Positions 10,761-22,619 of a DNA stretch of 64,000 nt are shown here, in pieces. The notes beneath the pieces were generated by a model. The model ran no database searches and was not told the DNA's origin. It saw only the letters and a list, made by a program, of their open reading frames with translations. Location: positions 13,879,631 through 13,943,630 of the forward strand of contig OY294070.1 of assembly GCA_958510875.1 (NCBI GenBank), read 5' to 3'. Numbering within the stretch: position 1 is the stretch's first letter; each line of letters begins with the position of its first letter. The position numbers and the translations under genes were made by a program. This DNA is from Endomychus coccineus. Lineage: Eukaryota; Arthropoda; Insecta; Coleoptera; Endomychidae.

Positions 10761-12139
10761 CTGGCTTCCCCATAATAGACTACCCATTTTAATATTTGAA
10801 TTAAATTTTTTTTAAATAACAAAACAAACTTTTTATTCTACTAAATTACAGCTAACTCTTTGGGATTTATGATAACTTCTAAATATTTGGCTAGTTTAAT
10901 TCTAACTTTCAAAAATCGCGTCTTCTAAATGACCTCCACCAACTTCAACACATTTTTCAATATTAGATAAAAAGTGGTTCATTACACGGCGTAGCAAACC
11001 TTCGTCTATTCCTTCAACTCCTTTACGAATTTTGACTTTCAGTTCCTCGATTGTACCTGGACGACTCGCAAGCACTTTGGCTTTTAAATATCCCCACAGG
11101 AAAAAATCGGGTGCCGTTAAGTCGGGGGACCTCGAAGGCCAAGGGAAATCTCCGAATCGAGAAATGAGTCGGCCATTAAACATTTCTCGCAGGACCCTCA
11201 TTGAGTTTCTGGCGGTATGAGCTGTTGCCCCATCTTGTTGGAATATTAAGGCATTGTAGCGCCTCGGATTTTACTGTTGCAGCGCGGTTATTTTCATCCT
11301 CAAAAAATAAGTGCCAATAATACCAAAAGATCCTACTCCAAACCACACAACAACTTTTGGATTATGGAGGTTCTGTGTAAAGATTTCACGAGGATTTTCA
11401 TTTGACCAGTATCTAAAATTCTGTTTATTGACCATGCCGTTAAAATAAAAATTTGCTTCGCGGTCATTAGGAGACTGTGAATTGCTTCTTGATGTGAATC
11501 CAAAAATTCTTGACAAAATGCTAACCTTGCTTCTTTATCTTGATTGCTAAGGTGCTGTGCCATTTGGTATTTATAGGGATGAAATTTTAAATCCCCTTGA
11601 AGAATTCGATCTAAGCTTCCCTTCGATATTCCTAGGATAAAGGTTTGTCGATTAGCAGACTTTTTAGGACTTTTCGTAAACACAATTCTAACTCGTTCAA
11701 TATTTTCTGGTGTACGAACAGTTCTTTGACGTCCAGGCTTCTTCAAATTTTGTACAGAACCATTTTCACGCCAATGACGAACACATAACTAAACAGTTTT
11801 ACGATTTGGCGCGTGACCCCTATTGTTGTTATTAAACTGACGCCGGAATGCACGCCTAACTTCTTCTATCGAATTGCTCCTTATGCAAGTTTCTACACAA
11901 AACACACGTTGTTGGACTGAGTAATCCATGAAAGTTCAAACGGATGTTGAAATAATGTCTCAAAGCAGAAAAAATAAATAATTATTGATGAAAACTAACA
12001 AACTTCTCGTAGAAAAATTAAAAATTTACTTAAATCTCAAAGACTACAGAAGATAATCCCACAGAGAACAACCTATTTAGTTATCTCGTAGGGAATTTAT
12101 TAATAATATAAAATGTGCAGTCTATTATGGGGAACCCAG
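10761..12139 (-). mobile_element. Mariner-superfamily element (DD41D type), complete ends
   Basis: Terminal inverted repeats begin CTGGCTTCCCCATAATAGAC on the left and CTGGGTTCCCCATAATAGAC (reverse complement) on the right. Both ends abut TA (10759-10760 and 12140-12141), the usual Tc1/mariner target duplication. At 1,379 bp the size is normal for a full-length element, and one transposase gene fills most of it on the minus strand. The coding sequence is broken, so the copy is inactive, but the ends could still serve as substrates. Confidence 0.85.
10902..11929 (-). pseudogene. Mariner-superfamily transposase, inactivated
   Basis: Reading leftwards from the ATG at 11929, the N-terminus (DYSVQQRVFCVETC...) resembles the DUF4817-type helix-turn-helix region. 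A TAG then interrupts it near 11790, and the frame continues through KKPGRQRTVRTPENIERVR, the second helix-turn-helix region and the first catalytic Asp region (SPNDREANFYFNG). A frameshift lies near 11480-11520. The second Asp is in FQQDGATAHT and the third in SPDLTAPDFFLWG; I count 41 residues between these two Asps, the spacing called DD41D. The C-terminus is intact to the stop at 10902. At least one stop and one frameshift make it a pseudogene. Confidence 0.8.
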
Positions 12140-13000
12140 TATATTGAATACATTTCAAATTGATAATCAGCCATCCATTACTCGTTCACACACAACTGAT
12201 CAAATATTTTCTGCAGTTTTAATTGGATTTTAAAAACACAAGTCGGCTGCAGATGCATTTCATTAATCGAAATCATATATTCTTTTCTAAATTACATGGA
12301 AACACTAATTGACAACACAGTTTTTGATAAAGACGATAAAATATTGTCGAAACGTCAAAAAAGAGAGCTTTATTTCAAGTCATATCTGAGAACCAGCATA
12401 CCAAGAAAACATAACATACATTCCCAAATGGCTCAAGAAATTTAGAAAAAGTAATCATACTCCGGTTCGAAAATAATGTAACGTGAAAAAAAATAGTGCC
12501 ATAAATTCATGAAGTAAAAATATGTTGCAAGTAAAATTATTAATACATGCAAGAAGTGCACACTTATATATCTGACTTTTTTAATAGAAATTTAATCGTA
12601 ATTTAGCAAAATAATAAAATGATCCTTGAAATTTCAAGTTGAAATTAGTTACAACAGTTGAAAAATTTTCAAATGTGCATATACTATTAGTGTTAAATAT
12701 ATCTGGTAAACAATTTTCAATTTGATGATAAATGTGATTTACATTTATGAATTGAAGGTGGTGAGTAAATGAATGTCGTAAAAATCGTATTATAAATATG
12801 TAATAGATATATTCATTTTAACATAAAGTATAAATTTATTGCATGATCATATTTACATAAAAACTATTTTTTACATTACATCAACATTAAATTATTTTAC
12901 TATAATAACAAATTCAATCTTGAACCAGGAGGTATTCAAGTACATTCTCATAATCTAACGTCTCTGATTCTGCCATGTATATTTATTTCATAATCGTGAT
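12140..13000. other. AT-rich intergenic DNA, no gene seen
   Basis: No coding, RNA or element motif could be supported. Confidence 0.4.
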
Positions 13001-13320
13001 TGACGACTTCGAAAACCCCCGAGAGCCAGAATTTGTTACATATTATGAAGAAAAATTATCAAATTTCTAGAAGATGACGTAGATATCTCGTCTGCAGATA
13101 GCACCAGGTACTGCATGAAAATTTTTGCATGTCGTAATCATCGCGGCCTTCATATCCTCACTCGAACAATTGACAAGCATTAAAAAATAATTTTTGATGA
13201 AATTCATCGATATCAGGTCCCCCGGATACTCCGGGGAAGGTCCAAGAGAACCTCAGGGATTTTTTTTGATAGCATATTCGTGTTCAACCACCCCAAAAAC
13301 CCCCGAGAAACCAAGTCGAG
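13000..13320 (-). repeat. Diverged fragments of the 143-bp satellite family
   Basis: Phrases such as ACTTCGAAAACCCCCGAGAG (about 13008) and GCATATTCGTGTTCAACCACCCCAAAAACCCCCGAG (13272-13307) match the reverse-oriented satellite unit at 31770-31900, and are in turn complementary to the units at 30290-30690. The stretch is irregular and decayed. Confidence 0.45.
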
Positions 13321-13759
13321 TCAGTTTTTTTATCCACTTCAAGTGCACTAAGAAAAATGCACTGTTTGGCTGTAGAAATGCAATAAGTTTTTTCCGCAAG
13401 AAACAAACCAGGCACAAAATGTTTAAATTACTTTCTGAATCAAATGCAGAAGAATGCATCTTAATCCAACCAACTGCGCCAGTTTTGGAAAGTTTGGCCT
13501 TTTTTCGGGCTTTATTTCCTCGACTAACAACACTCCATGCAGAATTCCGGATTTCGGCGCTGCCTTAGGCCTGCTGGACCGAGTGTTGCTTCAAGGGACG
13601 AATATTGGCCCCAATCAAACGGTCCTTCCCCCGTTTTTATTGATTGATAACTCTCTAGTAGGCCATGCTTCTTATTGAAGTGCTCTACAAGAACTTGAAG
13701 GTGGACCCTGTTCAGAATTCGATGGAGAAAATCAAGCCATATTAGTTTGGAGTTTCGAG

Positions 13760-13900
13760 GGATCATGATGAGTGATTTTAATGAATTGCTGACCAAGTAC
13801 AATATGTTCCAACACGTTGCCACGAAGACTACAATAAATCAAGAGGCAAATTAGATACAGTTTTGCATCAGATCAGCGAGGCTAGTTTTATTATCCGAGT
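13760..13900 (+). pseudogene. LINE endonuclease fragment
   Basis: In the plus direction the stretch reads as an apurinic/apyrimidinic-like endonuclease segment: SDFNELL (the conserved GDFN motif with G changed) followed by QHVATKTT and, after a frame change, RGKLDTVLHQISE (the LD-V motif). It is typical of the C-terminal part of the endonuclease domain of Jockey-type non-LTR retrotransposons. Only about 45 residues are visible. Confidence 0.55.
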
Positions 13901-15540
13901 ATGACCCTGCATGAAAATAATAACATCTCCTAGACCTTTGGCATCATCGTTGCGCGCCATTCAAGTTCAACACCATCGTAAATAACAAACGAAATCCGTA
14001 AGAATAACATTGAACGAAATCCTTATTGTCGCAAAAATATCAGAAATATTCCTATCTAATGTGAATTAACAAGCACTGGCTGGAACTCTTAGCAGAATAC
14101 ATTTTAAACGTTGGTAGGCAGTCTTTTGTTTTACGGGTGAGCACCTTCAACTGTCATTATAGTCATATATATTATTTCAAGTTCAGCACGACCGTGCAAG
14201 CATAAAAATAACGCCGCACAATTATAGACCGTATAACTCTTACACTTACGGCGCACTCTAGATCGAAATTATATCAGCGAAACCATCTAAAAAATCGTTT
14301 TATAACGCCAAGATTTTTTTTCCAGATCTTCAGTTGTTCCTTTGATATATGTAGTGACGAGCATTCAATTGGAAATAACGTTCATTTATGTGCAGTTTCA
14401 TGTAGGTATGCGCTTATTACACAAAGGTCAGTGGCGCCGTTACTGGGAACGTGGAATGATTGAGTTTTTTTATTCTGAGAATACCTGCCTCATGAGTCTG
14501 TACAATTGGCTTATTAACTACATTGAATAGGGTAGAATGGACTTCTAGCTGGTCATTGGGTAGGAAAGTTGTTAGGTGATTATTATTATTGAACGAATGA
14601 CTTAACGAAACATGTGTTAAATACTAGTATAACTTCTTTATTTGCAATATTGAATCGGACATTAACTACAGAGACTGAATATACAATTATGTACATATAT
14701 CGACTCATAGAACCACTATATCAGTGTTCGTACATTAGTTGAAATATATAGTCGAAGGTTTGTACAGACCTGTACCTCGCTAGTGCCAGTGCACTATCTC
14801 GATGGCACTACTAATGAGCTGTACAAAACCTAAAAATGTACTTATGAAGTGACCAATTATGCTTGAGCATTTCCGGAGTGATTCTGATAAATTTAATTTA
14901 AAATCTTTCGTACAGGGTGATCCAAAGTTGGCGCCCAAAGCTTATCACGGCAAAAGTGGCAGAGATAAATAAATTCTGAACCTAAGATCTCAAATACGGC
15001 TTGAGGTAGAGTTTCAGCTAAAAGAGAAAAAAAATAAGTTCCAAATTGGCCGTAATGACGTCGTCGGAATATTTTTTCTAGGGCAATATACTCATATTTT
15101 TTAACAGATGGGAAACCCTTAGAAAATAACTTATATCGAAAAAATTTTTCCCTATTTTTGCTCAAAAGTTGCAAGACTACAAGGTCTAAAAAATGCCTCC
15201 TTCAAGAAATCAAGCCAACAGGGATTAGATAAAATTTTTCATGAATGCCAATCAGTAGGACCAAAAGATAAAAGTGGAGTGTAAATTTTAGCTAAAACAT
15301 TTAATTGCAAAAAAATTAATAAACAAAACCATAATTGAGAACTGAGATTATGAACTATAAAAGAGCTCACACTGTGGAAACAATGTGACAATATAAATAA
15401 GAAATAATCACCCTTATCCAATAAAAATAAACCTAAGGTATTGAGGAGTACTGAGTACTATTTCTCATTTTTAGAACTGAGATTATTCTGAAATACAGAA
15501 CTATAGAAGGTTTTCTATATGACTTTATTCAACTTGCAGA
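13900..15540. other. Intergenic DNA with one orphan transposon-like terminus
   Basis: TACAGGGTGATCCAAAGTTGG at 14911 looks like the end of a Tc1/mariner-like element (TA then CAGGGTG), but no partner end was found. The minus-strand open frame next to it (14893-15174) has no domain I recognise. Confidence 0.35.
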
Positions 15541-15559
15541 CATTTTAGAATCTTGTTCA

Positions 15560-16190
15560 ACTCCCTGCATTGTAGCTTTTTCCAGCAGTTCTCTAGAGAC
15601 AGCTCTAGAAGATGTTACTTGTCGAGGCATTTCCATGATTTTTATTTTTCAGAGTACCCCGTAAGTAGAAATCTAAGGGTTTTAAGTCTGGAGACTTAGG
15701 TGGACATTGTATCGGTCCATTATTTCCGACCCACCTATGTGAAAAATTGAGTGTAAGAGAATAATGGATGTTGTTGATATTTCTGACGATACCATATGCA
15801 AAACTATAATCTGCGTTGGAAATCAGTTGGTTGCAGGAGATGTTGTTTCCTTATCGTATAAGGGTTGCATTTGTATATCATCAAAATACCTAAAGCTCGA
15901 CGTCTTGAAATTCCAAATTCAGTTTCAACCTGACGACTTGTAATTGAAGGAATTGCAATCATCATTTCAATCACACATATCCTAGTTTCTTCAGCATATT
16001 CAATGTCGTAATTTTTTGGTGTTGATTTGCTGAAGGATCCACAATTCAAAATAGCTTTATTAGGTTGTCTTGTTTTCGGATATCGAATGGAATATATTTC
16101 AGATGCAATATCACAATTATTATCACTTTGAATAAAGCTTTCTAACATTTTATATTTCTCGTAATTTTCGTAAGACATCTTAACTTTCAC
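15560..16190 (-). pseudogene. Mariner-like transposase remnant with DUF4817-type N-terminus
   Basis: The first 128 codons include SYENYEKYKMLESFIQSD followed by AIL, a helix-turn-helix of the DUF4817 kind found at the N-terminus of many arthropod mariner-like proteins, and then a second helix-turn-helix (SRQVETEFGISRRRALGIL). The frame ends near 15804. Below that, out of frame, 15660-15740 encodes a piece with SPDLKPLDFYLRG, the third catalytic Asp region. The middle of the catalytic domain, with the first and second Asps, is missing, so the copy has an internal deletion. Confidence 0.7.
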
Positions 16191-17100
16191 GATTAAATGA
16201 GTTAGATTTTATTATGACGGAAACAAAATAGTTAATATGCAATATCGTATATGACACCCGCCGTCTTGGAATAAATGTAAAAAAAACGTAAAAAATAATA
16301 TAGTAAAATATTGTTTCCACCATTAAAGACTTACACATCAAATCCGTTTCAACTAAACTCATTCCCATTTGAAAAATACTACTTTGGGCCATGACTAGAA
16401 ATTGCAATTCACTATTTATGTTACAGAAAAAAACGTTATTTCAAATTAGGGGAGTGCACATACAAGTTGTCTTTGAGCCAATTATAAGTCAGTCTGGGAC
16501 TACATCCCTTCTTGGGTATGATACTTTAAAATTTTCTAATAGATAGAGAAGGTATATATGTCTATCCTTCTGTAAATGATATAACAGTACTTCTTGATTA
16601 TCATTACAATTTAGAATGACTATACTTACAATTTTAGAGTATAGCCACAGCGTCTTATCCTTAACTTTTGTATGATTACTCTTTGTGTATTTGATAACAG
16701 GAAAGAATAAGAAAATCTATCATATCGAATCATATAGTATCTCTGTTCCAAAATAGAATAAAATAGAAAGAGAACAAAAAATTCGTAGCCAATTATGATT
16801 CCGATTTGAAAAAATACAACTTTAGGCGATAACTCGAAGTTGCACCTTTTTTCAAATTTTCTCGACGCCACTGACAGTACGCAAAAAAAGTAGCCCTAAA
16901 ATGTGAAAGTTATTTTCAAATGTGTATAAAAGTCGTAAAATCGAACTTTTGTTTATAACACGAAAACAAAATACGGTAGCAAACTTTTGTTTCCGCCAAT
17001 GAATTTGTCTCAAAAAAAGAGATCAAGAATGTGACTCCAATTTTTCTGTATCTCCAATAGTTAACCTATACTACAAACATCGAAATTTGCCCACCCTATA
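15560..17100 (-). mobile_element. Mariner-like element, copy C, internally deleted
   Basis: The element reads on the minus strand. Its 5' end lies near 17080-17100 (GGGTGGGCAAATTTCGATG in reverse complement), subterminal DNA runs to 16190, and the transposase remnant is 15560-16190. No matching left terminus was found, so the 3' end is uncertain. Copies A (2440-3060) and B (8740-8985) belong to the same family. Confidence 0.65.
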
Positions 17101-18480
17101 CAAAATTAAAAAAAATATATGTTTCACTTGTATATTTCTGGATATATTATAAAATTTTATGATACAAGTGAAACTGATTTTCATTTTAAATTACGTTAAA
17201 GAAAAATTTCTTAAAATTTTTGTATTGTACAATTTTCATGTAACACTTTTATATCGTTTATAGTTACATGTCAAAGTTTATTTTGTTTGGCTTTAATTTA
17301 TTTTTCTCCCTTACTGACACAGTTGAAGCATGCCCAAAAAAGTTTCACTTTTATCGCTGTTAGATGTATACTGAAGAATTTTTATATTCATCCAAGATGA
17401 TGAAAAGCTTTAAATAAGGACAAGTATCATCAAATATTGATGAAAACCCATTTTTTTTAAATAATATTTATGTTACTTTTGTCTATATGAGTGTTTGTAT
17501 GTGTTTGCATTCATCCACTTAGAAATCTAATGAATAATTCTCATATGTCTGATGAACAGGGAAACGAAATAATTATCAACTGATAAATTGTCTCTTATGA
17601 TTTGAATATTCGAGATGCTTTCGCTCTTTTCAACGGAGCTATAAAAAGGATTTTCCATACATTGCTATCCCTTCGATCGAACCCACCTCTAAATCTGAGC
17701 TCGACCGCGGACAAATTTGGTGTTTTTTACACCGTTTAACCTTTTATCGGATGATTTTTGTGTCGGGAAAACGAATCGAGGGACCGCCAAGGGCTGTTTT
17801 AGTACTCAGGGGTAGTTTCGACAACCGATATAGGGATATTGTAGCTTATCAGGACTCCAGTGTTCAATGACCAATATCAAGGGTTATTTTATTTTCATTT
17901 TATACGCCGAACAAGAATATAAAAGATCAATTTAGCGACCCTCAGAAATGCTTAACTGTTTTATTTTCTGACCGGATTGCGTAATTTCTTGTCCACATAT
18001 GTTGATTTCGTTTGTCGAATATTCATAAGGGGGTTAGAAACGGTCGTGGTTGAATTAAGAGTGAAAATATAATTCTATTACCATTTTACGACTATCATCG
18101 AACTTACCTACTGGAAAATACCAGCGATTTTAAAAATATGGAGTGCTCGTCATAATCCCATGAAGTAAAAATTGCAGATGGACAAATTTTTTATGTTATC
18201 ATGATCTCTGCTCCTGGACTTGAAGGACCTCATCATTGTTATCCGTCAAAAGCCATCATGAGATAACATATTCTGGGGATCTGCATCTAAATCGGACCGA
18301 GTCTTCATAATGCAGAAGCCTACAGTAAGATGCATAGTAGGAGAAAATAGAAGAACCTCATGTAGAGACATCTCCCGACAATTGCAGTTACTACCCCTAC
18401 CATGTACATATATAAAGCAACTTTCGATATATGTCAAAATAAATGTTGGTTCTTTTCACCGCTATGATTTCAATCATACT
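17100..18480. other. Intergenic DNA, no gene seen
   Basis: A short imperfect palindrome lies at 17120-17180 (GTTTCACTTGTAT ... ATACAAGTGAAAC). Otherwise nothing can be supported. Confidence 0.4.
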
Positions 18481-19045
18481 TATCCTACTAGAGGCTGAGC
18501 AGACCTGTTGATACCTCAGCATAAGATGTCTCTGTATGAAGAAAGTCCACGATATATGGCCATGAAGATGTTCAACAAACTTCCGCAGTCGCTCAAAGAT
18601 AATGCTAACTTAAAACAGTTTAAGAAGGGATGTCATAAACTTCTGCAAGAGCATGTATTTTATAGTGTTTCTGAGTACTTGGCATTTGTAATAACAGATG
18701 ATCCATAAAGTTTTGCTCATTTGCTTCAATTTCAATCCTAATTTTATATTAATAAATAAGTAGGTATAGTAAATACTGGGCTATAATTACCTTTTGTTAC
18801 TTTTGGAACAGTAACTTAATGCTTTCCAAAGGAAGTATTATCTCTGTATATCTTTACATCCTTTTTTCTTTTTCATTTTCTTTTTCTATCTTATTTGTTG
18901 TACCAAAATATGTGTTTATCTATCTTATCTATCTATTTAATTATTTGTTTATTTACATACCTGTATATTCTTGACTTGTCTTATACCAGGTTGTATCATT
19001 GATCTTATGCACAATAAAAATTATTATTATTTTTTTATTATAGTT
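18480..19045 (+). mobile_element. 3' end of a non-LTR retrotransposon
   Basis: The frame 18508-18708 encodes SLYEESPRYMAMKMFNKLP ... ANLKQFKKGCHKLLQEHVFYSVSEYLAF, the C-terminal pattern of LINE-encoded endonuclease/reverse-transcriptase proteins (hydrophobic YM..K..N.LP block, then FK..L...L....YYS..EYL). The stop is followed by about 300 bp of AT-rich 3' UTR ending in CACAATAAAAATTATTATTATT, a poly-A signal and simple ATT tail as in CR1/Jockey-like LINEs. The rest of the element is absent, as expected for 5' truncation. Confidence 0.7.
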
Positions 19046-19890
19046 TAATATTGCTGCTCCACACATGTTGATTTTTTTTATTTACAACCAGTAGAAACGA
19101 CAAGATCTGATTATAGGAATACTACCTACATGAATTGACGAGAACAAATAAAAATTTACATTATCTAAAAAATACGAACAGAAGAAAACAGGCTCGAAAA
19201 GCTCGAAAACAAAGTCAATAAAGACGTTACTTGATCCGCATCCATCTCTATCTATTTATCCTGTCGAATTTTATCACGCGCCGCGACCCGATCTCGGTAC
19301 GAACAAGGCCGCGGACCGCAGAGGGATTTTCCTGGATTTTTTCGCACCCCAGTTTGTACGTGCAACAGGTAGCTATTGATAACAGTTTATTGGAAAATAG
19401 GGTATTTTACAAGAGTTTCCGACTTTTTACGAGCGTTCCATGTCGATTCATCGCATTCGTGGGGTGAATTTATTCAGAGCGATGTTCTCTTGTCACTTGT
19501 CATTCATTCATTTATTTCTCTGTATTATCATAGCGCTCTCGACAATTGGCAAACTTGGACAGCACCGGATTTTCGAATCAGTTCGGTTTATTTTCTACCT
19601 GAATTTAAATTGATAATACACGTTGCTTTGTTATATTGAATGTGAATATCTACTGCTGGCTTATTCGAATACACATTACATTGATTAACGAAATAAGCAA
19701 TACGTTTCTAAAATATTCTATCTTTTCAATCTTTACTATGTGATAAAAATTTTATCCATATTGTAAAATTAAAACACTACTTGTTGATAATCAGACGGTT
19801 TTCAAATACAGCTAAAATACAAAGCACCCACTATAAATATACTTATCGTTAGGTAGCAAAAGGATTACTGTAGTTAGTCATTCATGAACT
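19045..19890. other. Intergenic DNA, no gene seen
   Basis: A less AT-rich segment lies at 19255-19345; no coding feature can be supported. Confidence 0.4.
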
Positions 19891-19894
19891 TGTA

Positions 19895-20160
19895 ACACGA
19901 TTCCGATTATTCGTGTTTCTGTTCGTTTCGGCGACGTGGGCGTTTTAATTGAAATTGTACGATAAGGACGCTTTGTCTTAATACAATTAGCTTCAAGTAA
20001 TCCGGTTTCAGACGTAATAAGTCTTCTGATGATGGTCGTAAGACTGAAACGTACGTAAAGACGAGAAAATATAAAGTGTTAGTGTGATCTATTTCCCGAG
20101 AATTTATATATAATTCATACCTGGGTCAAGAATCTTTATTATATTGTTATTAATAGCATC
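19895..20160 (+). mobile_element. Solo pseudo-LTR of a Penelope-like element
   Basis: The stretch aligns with 47690-47948 of the full-length PLE: ATTATTCGTG(T/G)TTCTGTTCGTTTCG, AAGTCTTCTGATGATGGTCGT, ATTTATATATAATTCATAC(C)TGGGTCAAGAATCTT. It is more diverged than the copies within the 44-48 kb element, so it comes from an older insertion of the same family. Confidence 0.75.
20021..20062 (+). ncRNA. Hammerhead ribozyme motif (older copy)
   Basis: The 42-nt motif has GUCUU (stem I), CUGAUGA, a stem-loop II GGUC-GUAA-GACU (closing G-U), GAAA, then CGUACG with UA before the predicted cut and AAGAC (stem I partner). All core residues are kept. Stem III would be the self-complementary ACGU type, expected to work best in a dimer. 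Confidence 0.7.
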
Positions 20161-20164
20161 AGGG

Positions 20165-21310
20165 TATGTTCTGATTAGCTTCCATACTCTGCTGTTATCA
20201 ACAAAATAATAGAAAAAAATGAAACATGAACTATGAATTGGAACAACATCAAGATAACTTGAATCAGAACCAATTTTAAAGAATAACATATCAAATCAAA
20301 GAGAACGAAACGATGTGTCAACATCAATTGAAAGCGAATCAGAATAATTTGAAATAAAACAATTATCAAGTAAAATCAAGAATGTTTGACAGAAGAGATT
20401 GAAAATAAATCTTTAATAAAATTCAAAGGATAGAGTATTGCATATCAAAATAGAGGGAACAGATCGATGCAAGTTATTCTGAAATAATAATCAAAAATAA
20501 ACCCCAAAACCATGAAAGCATAAAACTTAAGAATACCGCAATATCATTGGTCAATCTTCAACAATTAGAAAAAATTGAAGTATGTCAGAATTAGATCAAG
20601 GAAAATGCGAAGAATGCTAGAATATAAGAGATTTAATTAATTTGATTGGTTAGGAGTAAAGAAATAAGTCCCACTGCTGAAATCATACTACTTGAATTGA
20701 GTCCCGAGTTTCAATATGATTCTCAGAATATTTTTAGAAATGAGTGTTAAGATTAACGCGATTATAATTTTTGCATTTTAGTCAATATAGTTAGGTTAGG
20801 TTAGAAACAAAGGGGGTACAATAAACAATCATTATTGGTTATTAAGAGTGTTACGATTAGCACGATTACCTTTCCATTCTATATCAACAAAGTTACAACT
20901 GACATACATTATATCGGAGGAGAGCGTCACCAACATCTCATATTGTTTCAGGCCAAGAAGTTTTGAATTCAGGAATCATTTTGAACCAACAGTAAGTAAC
21001 GTTGAATTATTGATTTCCGAATTACACGTATTCCAGGATGTGATGATTTATGTAATGTATCAAAGATTCCTCTTTCTAAACTGGAAGGGGTATATAGCAG
21101 ATTATATCATTTTGAAACTTCACACTAACGTTTGATATCAGAATAAAGGGAAGGTAATTGATTCAACTTGAAAGTTAAGACGCATCTAGAAGAATTTTGA
21201 ATTCAGGATCTGAAATTTGAGCTGTAAGGAGAATGTCTTTGCCTAAACAAAGTTTGTTGTTTGTTTAATTCGATAATTTTCATAGGGGACAAAATCGCCG
21301 CCATGACAAT
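20165..21310. other. AT-rich intergenic DNA, no gene seen
   Basis: It contains a short TTAGG-like run (about 20789-20804) but nothing else supportable. Confidence 0.4.
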
Positions 21311-21324
21311 CGGCACGTGCTCCT

Positions 21325-22600
21325 TCATTTCGCCCTCTTCTTCACATGCCCTACACAGGGGTCATCCACTAGAGCTATGATCTGCATATGTTCTCCTAAT
21401 TGACTGTTTCCCGTAGTTTCCAGCAGATCGCTTATATGGAGCAGAAAAAAGGATCCCTGTGGAACACCAGCATTGATAGTCATTGTATCGGAGGATACTC
21501 CGTCAACCATCACATGGAGTGATCTTTCTGAGAGGAACCTTGATAGTAAGCAACAAAGTTGAGGCGGCAAACAATTTGACGGAAGTTTCCTAAGAAGGCT
21601 TTAGTGCCAGACTCAGTCAAATGCTTTGGAGGTATCCAATGATACAGCTAGAAATTCCCCATGGTTTCCAATAGATTACTGCTATACATGTGTTACGTGT
21701 GCAAGCAGGTCTAGTGTTGACCTCTGCTGACGGAAGCCATATTGTCAGTCATTTTTAATATTGTAGCTCTCTAGGTATTTGATGTTGATTGCTTTCTCCA
21801 TCACTTTAGAGAACATAGATAATTATGCAATGGGTCTATAATTATTAGGAAGGATCTTGTTTCCTTTTTTTGCAATTGGTTGGATTCTAACTGTCTTGGA
21901 AGGGAACACACCAAGTTTGTATAAAAGGGTAAGCAACTTGCAGAAAATAGGTGTTAATTCAGGTGCACATTCCTTGAGAACAGGTGGAATTTAGTCTGAC
22001 CCCATGGACTTTTTGGTATTGAGATCAAGCAGAATCTGTCTATTTGTGCGCTCACGAAAGACCATTCCAGACATACAGCTATCGATTGCAGCAATAGTAG
22101 GAGGGTCCTTCCCTTGTAGATCCAAAGTGGAATTTGCTGCAAGTATTCCAGCACAAAGGTTGGCATTTTCTTTGCTGTATAGTAACTAGTGTGCCATCAT
22201 CTTCAGTTAGGGGAGAGAATAGTCTAGAAGTGAAATTTCTACCAATTGCTTTGGCGAAAGTCCAGAACGAACGGAAGCCATTCAGGCGTTCGATAAGCTT
22301 AGACTTAATCTTGGCATTACATGCCTTTTTCGAAGCGTTTATTTGTTCAATTTCTCCAGAAGGTAACAGTGGCCTATTGAATTCTAAGTGCGACATTCAA
22401 TGGGAGGCAGAGCATTGCTTCTATCGCTGCTGGGAGCTCCCGTAACGCTGAAGCACGCGGTATAATTCGAGTAGATAAAGGCAAATTCACGAGATACAGT
22501 CCTGTACTTGTCATTTATTTGTTCCCGAATTAATCGCGTATTGTTCAGACTATTGAACGTGTACGAAGGCGATTGTTTTTGGTGTTTTGTTAACGTCAAT
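21325..22600 (-). pseudogene. Jockey-clade LINE reverse transcriptase, degraded
   Basis: Reading on the minus strand from about 22600, the pieces appear in the normal order: ACNAKIKSKLIERLNGFRSFW...AKAIGRNF...PLTEDDGTLVT (region before the RT), then a finger/palm part with NNYRPIA-type motif near 21825-21850, and LCCLLSRFLSERS..VMVDGVSSDTMTINAGVPQGS with the next segment LLHISDLL. The catalytic box after this reads ALVDDP. The frame is broken many times, so no protein can be made. Jockey assignment rests on these motifs and spacing. Confidence 0.75.
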
Positions 22601-22619
22601 GAGCCGCGGATCTCAATGG

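Noticed and set aside
20785..20806. TTAGG-like run (GTTAGGTTAGGTTAG), possible telomere repeat
   Set aside because: Only about three units; short matches to the insect telomere repeat occur often by chance or in interstitial DNA.
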